64,000 nucleotides of DNA from Oreohelix idahoensis. Taxonomy: Eukaryota > Mollusca > Gastropoda > Stylommatophora > Oreohelicidae. Under the pieces are notes generated by a model. It ran no database searches, was not told where the DNA came from, and was given only the letters and a program-made list of their open reading frames with translations. Of the stretch, positions 34,184-44,120 are shown piece by piece; the stretch's first letter is position 1; the number at the start of each line of letters is the position of its first letter. The position numbers and the translations under genes were made by a program. Location of the stretch: contig JAMPIV010018780.1 in assembly GCA_024509875.1 (NCBI GenBank), positions 372,001-436,000 of the forward strand, in the 5' to 3' direction.

Positions 34184-34965
34184 CAGGGTGTCCATAAAGT
34201 CTCTTTACAATTTAACAAATTTATTACAAAGGCAAATGAAAAGACAACTATGTGGAAATTATTACAAAATGAGAAGTAGATATTGAAGTTTTTTTGGCAT
34301 CATTTAATACACCTCTATATGGGCACCATTAGTTGCACGAAGCACATCAAGACGGTAATCGATTTCTTGCCATGTTCGCTGTAGCATAGCCTCATCAATG
34401 GTGGCAATGGTATCAGTGACCTTTTGCTTTAGGTCAGTGATGTCCCGTATCTTTGTTCGATACACGATATCTTTAACATAACCCCACAGAAAGAAGTCTA
34501 GGGGAGTGATATCTGGTGAACAAGGTGGCCAGGGAATTGGGCCATCCCTTCCAATCCACCGGTCTGGAAATGTTTGATTTAGGAACCCATGAACATGCAG
34601 TCCCCAATGTGGTGGTGCACCATCTTGCTGTAAAATGATGGTTGGTTGAAGGTCATCTAGTTGTGGTGCCACATATTCAATCAAAAGGTCAAGGTAAACA
34701 TTTGCAGTAATTGATGTCTCGTTGAAGAAAAATGGACCAATGATTCGATTGCACATGATCCCACACCACACATTCACCTTTGGACTATCTCGGTGAAGTT
34801 CCCTAGTCACATGAGGGTGTTCTGATCCCCAGATTCTCACATTATGGTATGTGATTGAAAACTTTGATAACCACTGAGTACATAGAACAAATCTGATTAA
34901 GATATCTCATCAATTGCCTTTGTAATAAATTTGTTAAATTGTAAAGAGACTTTATGGACACCCTG
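34184..34965 (-). mobile_element. mariner/Tc1-type element, internally deleted
   Basis: A 782-bp insertion with perfect 52-bp terminal inverted repeats (cagggtgtccataaagtctc...) at 34184-34235 and 34914-34965, and a TA duplication (34182-34183 and 34966-34967). Perfect long repeats suggest recent movement. It holds part of a transposase on the minus strand. Removing it rejoins the element B frame (Glu-Lys-Lys-Tyr-Leu). Confidence 0.92.
34304..34840 (-). pseudogene. mariner-like transposase, C-terminal part
   Basis: A 178-codon frame with the second and third catalytic-site regions of a mariner/Tc1 transposase: ILQQDGAPPHW (second Asp) and WPPCSPDITPLDFFLWGYVK (third Asp), about 36 residues apart by my count. 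VNVWCGI and the C-terminal tail are present. The N-terminal helix-turn-helix domains and the first catalytic Asp are missing, so it cannot work alone. The listed Met is internal to a frame that extends a few codons upstream. Confidence 0.85.
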
Positions 34966-35780
34966 TATTTGCAACCTTATTGCAATACGGACAATGTCAT
35001 TGCTATGGCTCAATTACATGCCAATAAATTGAATGCATGCGGCACAGCCGTTTCCAATTTTGGTCTTTGTACCATCTTTGAAACAGAGGATGATGATGAT
35101 ACCTATTTAATTAAAAGTAATAAGGACGATATTAAAGTCTCAACACAACCTGTGAAGATTAAGAAATCATTCCTGGGGAGATACACCTTCCCTCGACAGA
35201 ATACTGCCAATTCAATGAATAAATCTTGGCGACAGGATCAGATTATAACTGATCTTAAGAAAACTGTTAACGTTGTCAACAGGGGAAATGATTGTACTAA
35301 GAAGAGTAATGTGTTGAAAAATAATGTTGGAGTTAGGATTAACTTCAATAAGAAGGTTAAGACAAATAAGTCTGACGGCAAAGGTTTTGCTTTGCCCAGC
35401 CAGGAGATGTATACGACATGTAGGAAATCTCCTACCTTACATACTGATAAGTATCATCCTAAGTTTAATCAGGATGATACATCAGCTAATAAGAATACTA
35501 CATATATAGGTAAATGTGCATATTCTCGCACGGTTCTAGTGTGAAATCTGCCACAGGAAACTACCTGGCAGACACTCGGTAATTTTTTTCAATATACATC
35601 AAACGTGAAGTTTGTTCGTCTTCTGCCATCATTCAATGGTCAGAATAGTGATGCATTGGTAACATTCTATAACAATAGGGATGCTTGTATGGTTGTCGAG
35701 CGTGACAATGGTGTATATTTTCATCACCATTCTCTCCATTTACATATGGTACCTAATTCTGCTTCACGCAGATATTAGCC
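34966..35780 (+). pseudogene. Element B protease-integrase linker, long and basic
   Basis: The frame to 35544 (about 190 codons, Lys/Asn/Thr-rich, with a run of Asp near residue 48) has no counterpart of this length in A or C. After its stop, codons near 35575-35780 read LGNFFQYTSN and GVYFHHHSLHLHMVPNSASR, which resemble the KNFFQYVNKN and following linker of element C before its integrase. I therefore place the segment between protease and integrase. Its function is unknown. Confidence 0.55.
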
Positions 35781-36009
35781 TATTGACACTTGGTGTTATC
35801 ATCTCATGTCTTTGATGACTCAGCATAGTCAGTCATCATTCCTTTTCTTTTCTATTCATCTATTCTTACATAGGTTGATTAGTATGAACTTTTCTTTTCT
35901 ATAACATTTCGTTATCTTGTCTACAATGATGTCTTTTTGTCTGTATGTTATTTTCGCATGCCTACATTAGACAGTAATCTCGTTGATTGTTCTACTCATG
36001 TTCAGCCAA

Positions 36010-36460
36010 TGCAGCATGAGCTAGTATCTTGTCTTCACTATTGCGAAAAGACAAACCAAATAAAATTACATGGACAACAGACTGTGACAAAACTTTTAAT
36101 AACATTTTGACAATCTTTTCCAGGCAACCTATTTTAATTTTGCCAGATATGAATTAAATTTACTACTCTTCGTCAGATGCAGTCAATTTACCCATCGATA
36201 TTGGTCTCCTTCATGACCAAATGTACATTTGAAACTGGTTCCAGATGAAAGAATATGGTGACTAACTCATTGTTTCTTCACCTATTATCAACATCATATG
36301 ACATACTACGTTTCCGGTCTGTTATACTTCAATAATTTACAAGTCTGCAAGGAAAGTCTTTCAGTATGTCAAACATCTCGTGATATCGAGGTTACGATAA
36401 CATAGTGGCGGATTCTCTATCTCGACATCCGTCATCGTTAAATGAAGAAAATTGAGAACT
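36010..36460 (+). pseudogene. Element B RNase H remnants
   Basis: Plus-strand nucleotides near 36070-36150 (agactgtgacaaaacttttaa) match element A at 44940-44960, the RT-RNase H junction. The segment near 36395-36450 reads NIVADSLSRHPS..NEEN, the RNase H tail. Everything between is decayed, and the integrase and RT are gone. Confidence 0.7.
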
Positions 36461-37591
36461 CAAAGAACTGGAACTCTGTCGATACTTCAAGTTATTCAGC
36501 AGTATACAAGTTATGTCAAACTTACAACTTACGTTATGCAAAGACATTGAGTTGTTTACAGACAGTGGAACATTTCATTACTGAATTTCGGATTTACTGG
36601 ACTTACGTGATTGATCATGAATCAAACAGATGAAATCAAATCTCGATCGAAACGTTCAGAAAAACAATGGTACTTTTTTTTTCAAATAGTCACATGACGA
36701 CATCAAATTCGTTCGCATGAAGGGCTCGATTGAAATTCAAGCATTCTGCTATCAAGATACAGGTGAAACTCAAAATTTCTACTGTCAAATTACGATTGAA
36801 AATAGGATCGAACATATGTATACATACTTTCAAGTACTGTTATGTGAATTCAGGATCATCTATAGCTGCATGAAGTATTGATAAACGAACATTACATACG
36901 TTCAAGGACTTCGCATGGCTTATTGATCGAAATTGACACTAACTATTTTAATAATTTATTGTGAATAAAGAAAGAGAAAAGAATTTCAACTCATACAGTA
37001 TCCCACAAGCTACTGTAGTAAATTAATTATTGATTAATTACTTCCGTTAACATAATGATGATATTTAATAATATGCATTTCTTTTTATGAATTGATATAT
37101 TAAGTTAGTTAGATTTAGTTATGTGATTTCTCTTACACACACATATTCTAATATACTAATTTCTTATCACTATCTCTTCACACATTCTTCATTTTTTTTT
37201 CTTTTCTTGTATGTTAGTAACAATAACATGATACTTTAATTTATTTAATTAGATTTTATTCTATAACATTAATCTCACATTACATTTAGTTAATAGTTAA
37301 TTAGTTTTAGATCTTAACATTGATTAACACAACACACATTTATTAGTTATATAATATAAGTTTAGTTACATACATAATTATTTAGTAGGTTAGCTGACAC
37401 TTGACATTTATTTAGTTGACTTATCACATTTTAATGTACTTTATGACAGTTACTATATGTGACTACGCCCTTCGACAATATTTAACGAAAGCATCGTGAG
37501 TTGTATGTCGATAATTTTTAAATATTTTTGAAATAATTATGAAAAAAAAATCTATAGAATAGATTTTTTTTACCCCCGTCGGTGAAGGGAA
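36461..37591 (+). other. 3' non-coding region of element B with polypurine tract
   Basis: AT-rich region between the RNase H remnant and the 3' LTR. It ends in a tacccccgtcggtgaaggga-type tract directly before TGTTACGG, matching the tract before the 3' LTR of element A (tacccctgtcggtcagggga). This is the likely polypurine tract. No envelope-like frame is present. Confidence 0.7.
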
Positions 37592-38429
37592 TGTTACGGT
37601 AGGTGTTATAATGTTAGCCGTTTTTATAGTGAGCTCGTTTAAGTTTACACATTGAAGGGTTTAAAATGCTATTAATAATTATTGAGTTTCGAGCTTCACG
37701 GTAATTGAACGCGAACTGATAGAATTGCTTAGTTTTAATAATGACGTGTTGCGTTGTTATGCTAACACGTGACGACACTATAAGTGTACCCTTTGTAATT
37801 TATATGCTGTCCTAGCAAGACGCGAAGTTCAACGCTCCCGTGTATTATAGTAATGGTGTAAATGTTTTCAAGATTATGTGGCGCTAGGGTCCGCTGAATT
37901 GGATGGATACATGTAACGTCTCATTTATATGGATGACTCATTCTTCAGTATCAGATTGGTCGCAGGGAGTATTTTGTTATAAATATTAGTATCCAGATTG
38001 TAAAGATTGATCAACTCTGGTTGTTCAGTACCGGATTACCGACATACGGAATCGTGAGTAAATGACCAGATGTTGTGACGATTAAATGGAAAAAGGACAG
38101 GAGACGATATGATATATATATGCTTGGATTTAATGTATTGATTGATTCATATAATGTATCGTGAATTGAAAATCGTCAAATAAATGTACTTTATGTGGAC
38201 TCGAACCACCTATGGACTTGTCAAATATCTACCATTATTGAAGTTTGGACAGTCTTGACTACGCATTCGCAACCTTTATTTCAGTACGATTGCTCGACAG
38301 AAACCAAGTCCCAATAATATAAGAATAAACTCAAGACGTGGCCAGAAAGTATAAACACTACTTTTATTAATAACAGAATTATGAAAATGACAGTAAACAG
38401 ATTAACCAACTGCCAGAGTGAAACCAGCC
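37592..38429 (+). repeat. 3' LTR of element B, last six bases missing
   Basis: 838 bp, matching 30166-31003. Differences from the 5' LTR include cgcgcttcatgg/cgagcttcacgg and agcgaaacc/agtgaaacc. The terminal ataaca is absent, and after a single t (38430) the duplicated element A sequence begins. Confidence 0.93.
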
Positions 38430-38430
38430 T

Positions 38431-38570
38431 AGAAAGTTGATACTCCAAATTCTGAAACAGATCTCCAGGACGACATGGAAATTCATTCAACTATAGATAG
38501 AGTGTCATTTGCTACCAAACAAAGAGAAGACAACTCTTTAAAAAAGTTCTTTGCTTTGGTAAATGATTAT
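38431..38570 (+). repeat. Second copy of the 140-bp duplication flanking element B
   Basis: Matches 30026-30165 with one mismatch seen. Element A continues without interruption after 38570 (gataacttaac), so this copy carries the original downstream junction. Confidence 0.92.
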
Positions 38571-39518
38571 GATAACTTAACATCTAATAACAAAAGCAAA
38601 CACTGGTTTAAAATTAAAAATGACGTTTTAATCAGATGTTATATGGACAAATAAAAGTTAAACAACAGGTTATGGTACCTTTATCATTAAGGCCTTACAT
38701 TCTACGCCATGCACATGACTCCCAATGCGCGGGTCATGGGATACACTCGCACACGTTCTCGAGTGTTATCTTCTTTTTTTTGGCCAGGCGTCTCACGTGA
38801 CGTATCACTGTACGTACGATCATGTGATATCTGTCAAGAGGTTAAGTCACGAGGAGCATTTCATACTGCTCCAATACAATTATGTGACATCTCGATATGT
38901 CCTTTTGATAAGATGGCCATAGATATTATTGGTCCTCTCTTACCTTCGGCCAGAGGGCACAGATTTGTCCTAACATGCATTGACTTATGCACACGATGGC
39001 CAGAGGCGATTCCATTAAAGACTACCACTACAGCAGATGTAGCAGAAGCACTATTACTTATTTTTTCTAGATTAGGTTTTCCTAGAAAAATATTGTCTGA
39101 CCATGGTTCTCAATTTGTCTCTGACACCATGGCTGAAGTGATGAAGACCCTTGACATCGGGAGAAATCTTAGTAGTATATATCACCCGATGAGCAAAGGT
39201 TCAGTGGAACATCTCAACCATACAATTAAGCAATTATTACACAAAGTTATGGTTACAAATCCTCAGGACTGGGACAGAGTACTCCCAGCCGTACTTTTTG
39301 CATATCGAGAGGTGCCACACGAACAGACTGGCTTCTCTCCCTTCCAATTAGTATTTGGTGCTCCACCAAAAGGTCCAATGGGACTAATAAAGGATTTATT
39401 ACTTGATGCTGAGATGACTCAGGAAACCCAGTCATCATACGAATATGTTATAAATTTACGTAGGAAAATTGTTGATGCTTGCCAGTTGGCAACAGCTTCT
39501 TCCGAGGCTGCTAAACTT
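38571..39518 (+). pseudogene. Element A integrase, N-terminal and catalytic domains
   Basis: After a decayed linker, the His/Cys zinc-binding domain can be seen (RHAHDSQCAGH near 38700, shifted in frame, then VRSCDICQEV). The catalytic core in frame 38709-39518 shows KMAIDIIGP (first Asp), ILSDHGSQFVS (second Asp) and a Glu in KGSVEHLNHTIKQ, followed by PHEQTGFSPFQLVFG. It joins viral-type cDNA to chromosomal DNA. It lies upstream of the RT, as in element C. The SINE interrupts it at 39531. Confidence 0.87.
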
Positions 39519-39531
39519 AAAGCTCGAGAGT

Positions 39532-39810
39532 AGGGAGCCGCGCTGGTGTAATGGCTACAACGTTGTACTGGCGACCGGGTGTTCATGGTTCAAACCCGGT
39601 CGTCGGCATTTGAAGAAATGTTTACGGCTGGAAATTTGACTGAATAACCTGAACGGCTCCTGCACATAAATCCCGTGTGGATGGGAAGGAGCGAAGCTCC
39701 TGACCGGGTTGGAAGGAAAGTCCACTGACCCCCCAGCCTCGCAATGACATGTCATTGGGCCGAAAGAGCTGGAAAGCTCGAGTGCCGCTGGTTATATAAA
39801 AAAAAAAAAA
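39532..39810 (+). mobile_element. tRNA-derived SINE
   Basis: A 279-bp insertion flanked by a 13-bp duplication aaagctcgagagt (39519-39531 and 39811-39823), ending in an A run. The head carries RNA polymerase III promoter boxes: A box tggtgtaatgg (39544-39554) and B box ggttcaaaccc (39587-39597), spaced as in a tRNA. A body of about 200 bases follows that I do not recognise. The minus-strand frames here are not genes. The parent tRNA was not determined. Confidence 0.92.
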
Positions 39811-39823
39811 AAAGCTCGAGAGT

Positions 39824-40119
39824 TTCAAAATAAAAATAGACGATTACGTCAATTATTCCCAGGGGATGAGGCTTTCGTGTTACTACCACGAAAAGAAAAT
39901 AGATTATTGATTGCATGGAATGGTCCTTATAAAGTTGTTGACAGAATTTCTGACGTTGACTATATTCTAGACATTAAGGGTCACAATAAAATATACCATA
40001 TCAACATGCTTAAGGAATTTCACACTCGACCTCAACACTTACAATCAATTTTTCATGATCTGGATGACAAATCAATAGTTTCTTGTCATTACACAAATCT
40101 ATCTGTAATTCAGGAAGAA
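39824..40119 (+). pseudogene. Element A integrase C-terminal (GPF/Y-like) region
   Basis: It continues the integrase after the SINE: NRRLRQLFPGDEAFVLLP, then WNGPYKVVDRISDVDYILDI and HINMLKEFH. The GPY motif near 39922 is the GPF/Y module of Ty3/gypsy integrases. The match to element C (GPFRIISRISDVDYIVDV) is close. The Penelope-like insertion begins at 40120 after VIQEE. Confidence 0.87.
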
Positions 40120-40640
40120 ATCGAGGAAGTTGAGGGGAACTGCGGTAAGACGTGGAGTACAATGGGTGGGTTTGAAAAAAAATCGAAAAAAGGTGATTCG
40201 TCTTACGAGGACAAAAGACAAAGAAAGTAGTCTACGTTACGGCCACAAGGCCTTCGTCAGGAAAAGAAAGAAAGTGAAGGCTAGATAGGAGACATAAGAA
40301 TTTAAAGAAATATAAAAATAAAAATAAAACCTAGGTACTTCCCTGAAGGCGAAGCATGGCTGAAAAGGAAGTGACTTCTGACCCCGGATGTACACAATAC
40401 ATACTAAGAAACTAAAAACTAAAAAACAAAACTGAACAAAAAACTACCCAAATATAATAAAAGTGGGGACTGGAAATAGAAGAGGACAGAATAAGTAGGA
40501 GATAAATGAATATGAAATAAAAAATCAAGACAAATTAGAAAACGTGTACATCCATACATATTATGGAGGATGGCATAAAAATAGAAGAATAGGATAAGAG
40601 TGGAAATAGTCCAAATAGAGCAAGAGAGGAAAGGGTGACC

Positions 40641-42269
40641 TCAGACAAAGGTAGTGTTGAGACCGGCTGGTTTTAGACACCCCATGCGGTGGATAAGACG
40701 GTTCTCAAGCTGTTCTCGGCTGGCAGTGTCAGAGGAGCAGGATCGGATCGCAGTGACCTGGATGTCGATGGGACCCTGGTGGTCAGGACTATTGAAGTGT
40801 GTGGCAACTGGTGTGGACTTTTGCTGAGAGATGTCATTTAAGTGCTGGCTGAATCTGTCCCCAAGTCGTTTGCCTGTTTGGCCAATATAGGTTTTGCAGC
40901 AACGTTTACATATGATCGTATAAATGACATTACGCGATTCACACGTGAAGCTACTAGTGATGGTGTACGTAGCCTTAGGAAAGGACACCTTCTGGGTTGA
41001 GATGACATACTTGCACGTGTTGCATTGTGTCCGACCACAGGGTAGTGTGCCAAAGTGAGTGGCATTCTCCTTTGGGAGACAGCTGTGAACAAGAAGATCC
41101 TTCAAGTTCTTGTCACGTCTATATGCCACCAAAGGTGCTTCACCGAATACTTCTTGGGTCGCAGGCTCTGCTTGGAGGATAGGGAGGTGGCGGAAAAGGA
41201 TCTGTTTGACAGCAGTGCTGTGAGGGTGATGGGTCAAGATTAATTTGACTCTATCTGAAGTGGATTTATAGTGAGGTATGAGGGCCTCCTGACGAGAGAT
41301 GGGGAGCATACGTTGGAGAGCAGAGGTGAGAACATGTTCCGGATAAAGTCTGCTACGGAAGAAATCCAACATCTCATTTGCTCGGAAGTGGAAGTCATCG
41401 TCGTCTTGGCACAAACGGCGGAGGCGGAGAAGTTGTGAAAAAGGAAGGGAGTCACGACAGGCCCGAGGATGAGAAGAGGTATACAGGAGGTAGCTGTGGG
41501 CATCTGTCGGCTTGTAGTATACTGAGGTATTAAGGCCGGAGGGCGTGATAGAAATAGTAATGTCAAGGAAGTTGACAGATACTGTGGAGACGAGGGAGGT
41601 GAACTTGATGGTGGGGTGAAAGTGGTTGACAAAGTCGATGAAGCGATATAAATCAGTCTCAGACATATCTGTGAGACCTATGCCATCATCGATATATCTG
41701 CGGTAAAACCCGGGGAAAGGACCGGAGTATTGTTGCCATATCTGATGCTCCATATGGCCCATGAACAGGCAGGCATAGCTAGGACCCATCTTTGTTCCCA
41801 TGGCAACACCACTAATTTGGTCAAAAAACTGACCATTGAATTCAAAGGAATTCAGTTGAAGGACCAGTTCAGCAAGACGGAGAAGAGTGACAGTGGATAT
41901 AGAAGGGCAAGTGCGTTGGTCAAGAAAAAACCGAAGAGCTCGGAGACCATCAGAGTGGGGAATAGAGGTGTAAAGAGAACAGACGTCTAACAAGAAAAGA
42001 CGGTAGGAGCGGTCTGCTGAGAGTCGGATAGAGGAGAAAGTTGTAAGAGCATGATTGGTGTCTTTGACAAAGGAGGGAAGATTCTCAACGATAGGCTGGA
42101 AAATGCTATCGAGGAAGTCAGAAATGTGTTCAGTAGGACAGGAACAGGCTGAGACAATAGGTCTGCCAGGGTTTTCGATCTTATGAATTTTGGGGAGCAT
42201 GTAGAATACAGGCTTGCCCAAAGAGCTGTCATGAATCCTAAGATGAGAAGCTTCAGGAGGACGCGACAA
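40641..42269 (-). CDS. Penelope-like reverse transcriptase with GIY-YIG endonuclease
   Basis: An open 542-codon frame. The RT core has YMLPKIHK (about residue 23), RPIVSACSCPTEH, FLLDVCSLYTSIPH (first catalytic Asp), SGVAMGTKMGPSYACLFMG and RRYIDDG (YIDD at about 192-195). A Cys/His linker, TLPCGRTQCNTCKYV (about 410-425), precedes a GIY-YIG domain: IYTIICKRCCKTYIGQTGKR (YIG at about 461) and a later ENRLI segment with the expected Glu. This RT plus GIY-YIG layout defines canonical Penelope-like elements. The first codon of the frame (TTG) lies at the junction with the inverted arm, so the protein is truncated at its N-terminus. It ends at 40641. Confidence 0.9.
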   Translation of the reverse strand: MSRPPEASHLRIHDSSLGKPVFYMLPKIHKIENPGRPIVSACSCPTEHISDFLDSIFQPIVENLPSFVKDTNHALTTFSSIRLSADRSYRLFLLDVCSLYTSIPHSDGLRALRFFLDQRTCPSISTVTLLRLAELVLQLNSFEFNGQFFDQISGVAMGTKMGPSYACLFMGHMEHQIWQQYSGPFPGFYRRYIDDGIGLTDMSETDLYRFIDFVNHFHPTIKFTSLVSTVSVNFLDITISITPSGLNTSVYYKPTDAHSYLLYTSSHPRACRDSLPFSQLLRLRRLCQDDDDFHFRANEMLDFFRSRLYPEHVLTSALQRMLPISRQEALIPHYKSTSDRVKLILTHHPHSTAVKQILFRHLPILQAEPATQEVFGEAPLVAYRRDKNLKDLLVHSCLPKENATHFGTLPCGRTQCNTCKYVISTQKVSFPKATYTITSSFTCESRNVIYTIICKRCCKTYIGQTGKRLGDRFSQHLNDISQQKSTPVATHFNSPDHQGPIDIQVTAIRSCSSDTASREQLENRLIHRMGCLKPAGLNTTFV

Positions 42270-43215
42270 GAACTTGAAGGATCTTCTTGTTCACAGCCGT
42301 CTCCCAAAGGAGAATGCCACTCACTTTGGCACACTACCCTGTGGTCGGACACGATGCAACACGTGCAAGTATGTCATCTCAACCCAGAAGGTGTCCTTTC
42401 CTAAGGCTACGTACACCATCACTAGTAGCTTCACGTGTGAATCGCGTAATGTCATTTATACGATCATATGTAAACGTTGCTGCAAAACCTATATTGGCCA
42501 AATGACTTGGGGACAGATTCAGCCAGCACTTAAATGACATCTCTCAGCAAAAGTCCACACCAGTTGCCACACACTTCAATAGTCCTGACCACCAGGGTCC
42601 CATCGACATCCAGGTCACTGCGATCCGATCCTGCTCCTCTGACACTGCCAGCCGAGAACAGCTTGAGAACCGTCTTATCCACCGCATGGGGTGTCTAAAA
42701 CCAGCTGGTCTCAACACTTTCCACACCTTTGTCTGAGGTCACCCTTTCCTCTCTTGCTCTATTTGGACTATTTCCACTCTTATCCTATTCTTCTATTTTT
42801 ATGCCATCCTCCATAATATGTATGGATGTACACGTTTTCTAATTTGTCTTGATTTTTTATTTCATATTCATTTATCTCCTACTTATTCTGTCCTCTTCTA
42901 TTTCCAGTCCCCACTTTTATTATATTTGGGTAGTTTTTTGTTCAGTTTTGTTTTTTAGTTTTTAGTTTCTTAGTATGTATTGTGTACATCCGGGGTCAGA
43001 AGTCACTTCCTTTTCAGCCATGCTTCGCCTTCAGGGAAGTACCTAGGTTTTATTTTTATTTTTATATTTCTTTAAGTTCTTATGTCTCCTATCTAGCCTT
43101 CACTTTCTTTCTTTTCCCGACGAAGGCCTTGTGGCCGTAACGTAGACTACTTTCTTTGTCTTTTGTCCTCGTAAGACGAATCACCTTTTTTCGATTTTTT
43201 TTCAAACCCACCCAT
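42262..43215 (+). pseudogene. Penelope-like GIY-YIG end, inverted partial copy
   Basis: The plus strand repeats the C-terminal coding part of the minus-strand copy (LVHSRLPKENATHFGTLPCG onward), then the same 3' untranslated region in mirror order. A small deletion after KTYIGQ shifts the frame, so the GIY-YIG domain is broken here. The sequences of the two arms are otherwise almost the same. Confidence 0.88.
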
Positions 43216-43229
43216 TAATTCAGGAAGAA

Positions 43230-43425
43230 GAATCTTCTTTTCCTGAGGTACACATGTCTTTACCTGTACCTGCCTTAAAGGCTACAGAATCCTGGCGAGA
43301 TGTAACCATTTCTCCGTTGGTTACACCGCAACAGCATCAACAGATTGCTGATCTTTTGGAATCTTTCTCAGATGTGTTAACTGATCTGCCCGGTTGCACC
43401 TCATCTATTAGTCACGACATAATAC
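43230..43425 (+). pseudogene. Element A integrase-RT linker
   Basis: Reads VIQEEESSFPEVHMSLPVPA, WRDVTISPLV and LTDLPGCTSSISHDIIL. It aligns with element C (WNDVTISS, LTDIPGHTSVIQHDIIL), the stretch leading into the RT. The frame is cut at the TTAA (43426-43429) by the next insertion and resumes at 44121 with DDAPIRV. Confidence 0.82.
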
Positions 43426-43429
43426 TTAA

Positions 43430-44116
43430 CACATTAACTACCGCAAGCCGCTGTCAGCGGCTCACAAAATAATTACATTTGGACCGCAAGCCGCTCAGAG
43501 CGCCAATCTAATTTTAGTAATAAAACGGATGAAAAATGTACTGAAACGCTCTCTGATTTGGTTCGAGATTTTAAGTTGCCATTGGAAAACAAATTCCCAA
43601 AGCATGGTTGTTGTAGAACACTGGAAATTTGATATTATGTTCATATTTTTCAGTGTTTTTGGGTTAGTTACCAAATCGTGTAAAACTGTTTACCGTGGCA
43701 ACTAGTGATAGGACTACAAAAAATGCGTGTACATCTCGTCTAACAGTTGAATAGGATAGAAACGTATTTCAACAATTGACTGATAGATCTAGCGACGAGG
43801 ACAAGAGTGAAAACGGTGTGCACATTGATTGAAATTGTGATTTTGATAGAGATGGGGCGCAAGCAGTTATAATTTTGAAAATATTGCAAGTCCTCGGCCA
43901 TAGGAAGGCCGTTAAATAGCAACAACCTCTATTAGAGTTACAACCGGTGTTTATTGTAATAGTACATTCATTTATCTTTAAAATGACGTGTAATTCATAA
44001 AAATCTGTAAATAATTACGAAAACTACAGCTTACTTTGTGAAAACACCTATAGGATGAAAATGGGAAACAAATTTAATTCGGCCACAGTGTGTTTTTCAA
44101 TTCGGTAGTTAATGTG
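43430..44116. mobile_element. piggyBac-like non-autonomous element
   Basis: A 687-bp insertion bounded by the 4-bp duplication TTAA (43426-43429 and 44117-44120) and 14-bp inverted repeats CACATTAACTACCG. A TTAA target is the hallmark of piggyBac elements. A ccgcaagccgct block occurs twice near the left end (43442 and 43483). No transposase is encoded. Exact removal restores the element A reading frame. Confidence 0.85.
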
Positions 44117-44120
44117 TTAA

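Larger units (their letters stand above)
30166..38429 (+). mobile_element. LTR element B: internally deleted Gmr1-like retrotransposon
   Basis: An 8.26-kb element nested in element A, same orientation. LTRs are at 30166-31009 and 37592-38429. They differ at about three positions, but the 3' LTR lacks the last six bases (ataaca). It retains gag, protease and a long protease-integrase linker. The integrase and most of the RT are deleted, leaving only RNase H remnants near 36020-36440. It could not move without help. The flanks are not a normal 5-bp duplication but a 140-bp one. A mariner-like element sits at 34184-34965. Confidence 0.9.
40120..43215. mobile_element. Penelope-like element, inverted (palindromic) pair
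   Basis: A 3.1-kb insertion flanked by a 14-bp direct repeat taattcaggaagaa (40106-40119 and 43216-43229). The left part (about 40160-42268) is a 5'-truncated element on the minus strand with RT and GIY-YIG. The right part (about 42262-43215) is the 3' third of the same element on the plus strand. The outer ~950 bases of each arm are inverted repeats of each other. The arms meet around cgcgacaagaac at 42264. About 40 bases at 40120-40159 have no match on the right side. Confidence 0.88.

Noticed and set aside
39532..39610. Possible tRNA gene
   Set aside because: The tRNA-like head belongs to a SINE with A tail and 13-bp target duplication, so it is not an independent tRNA gene.
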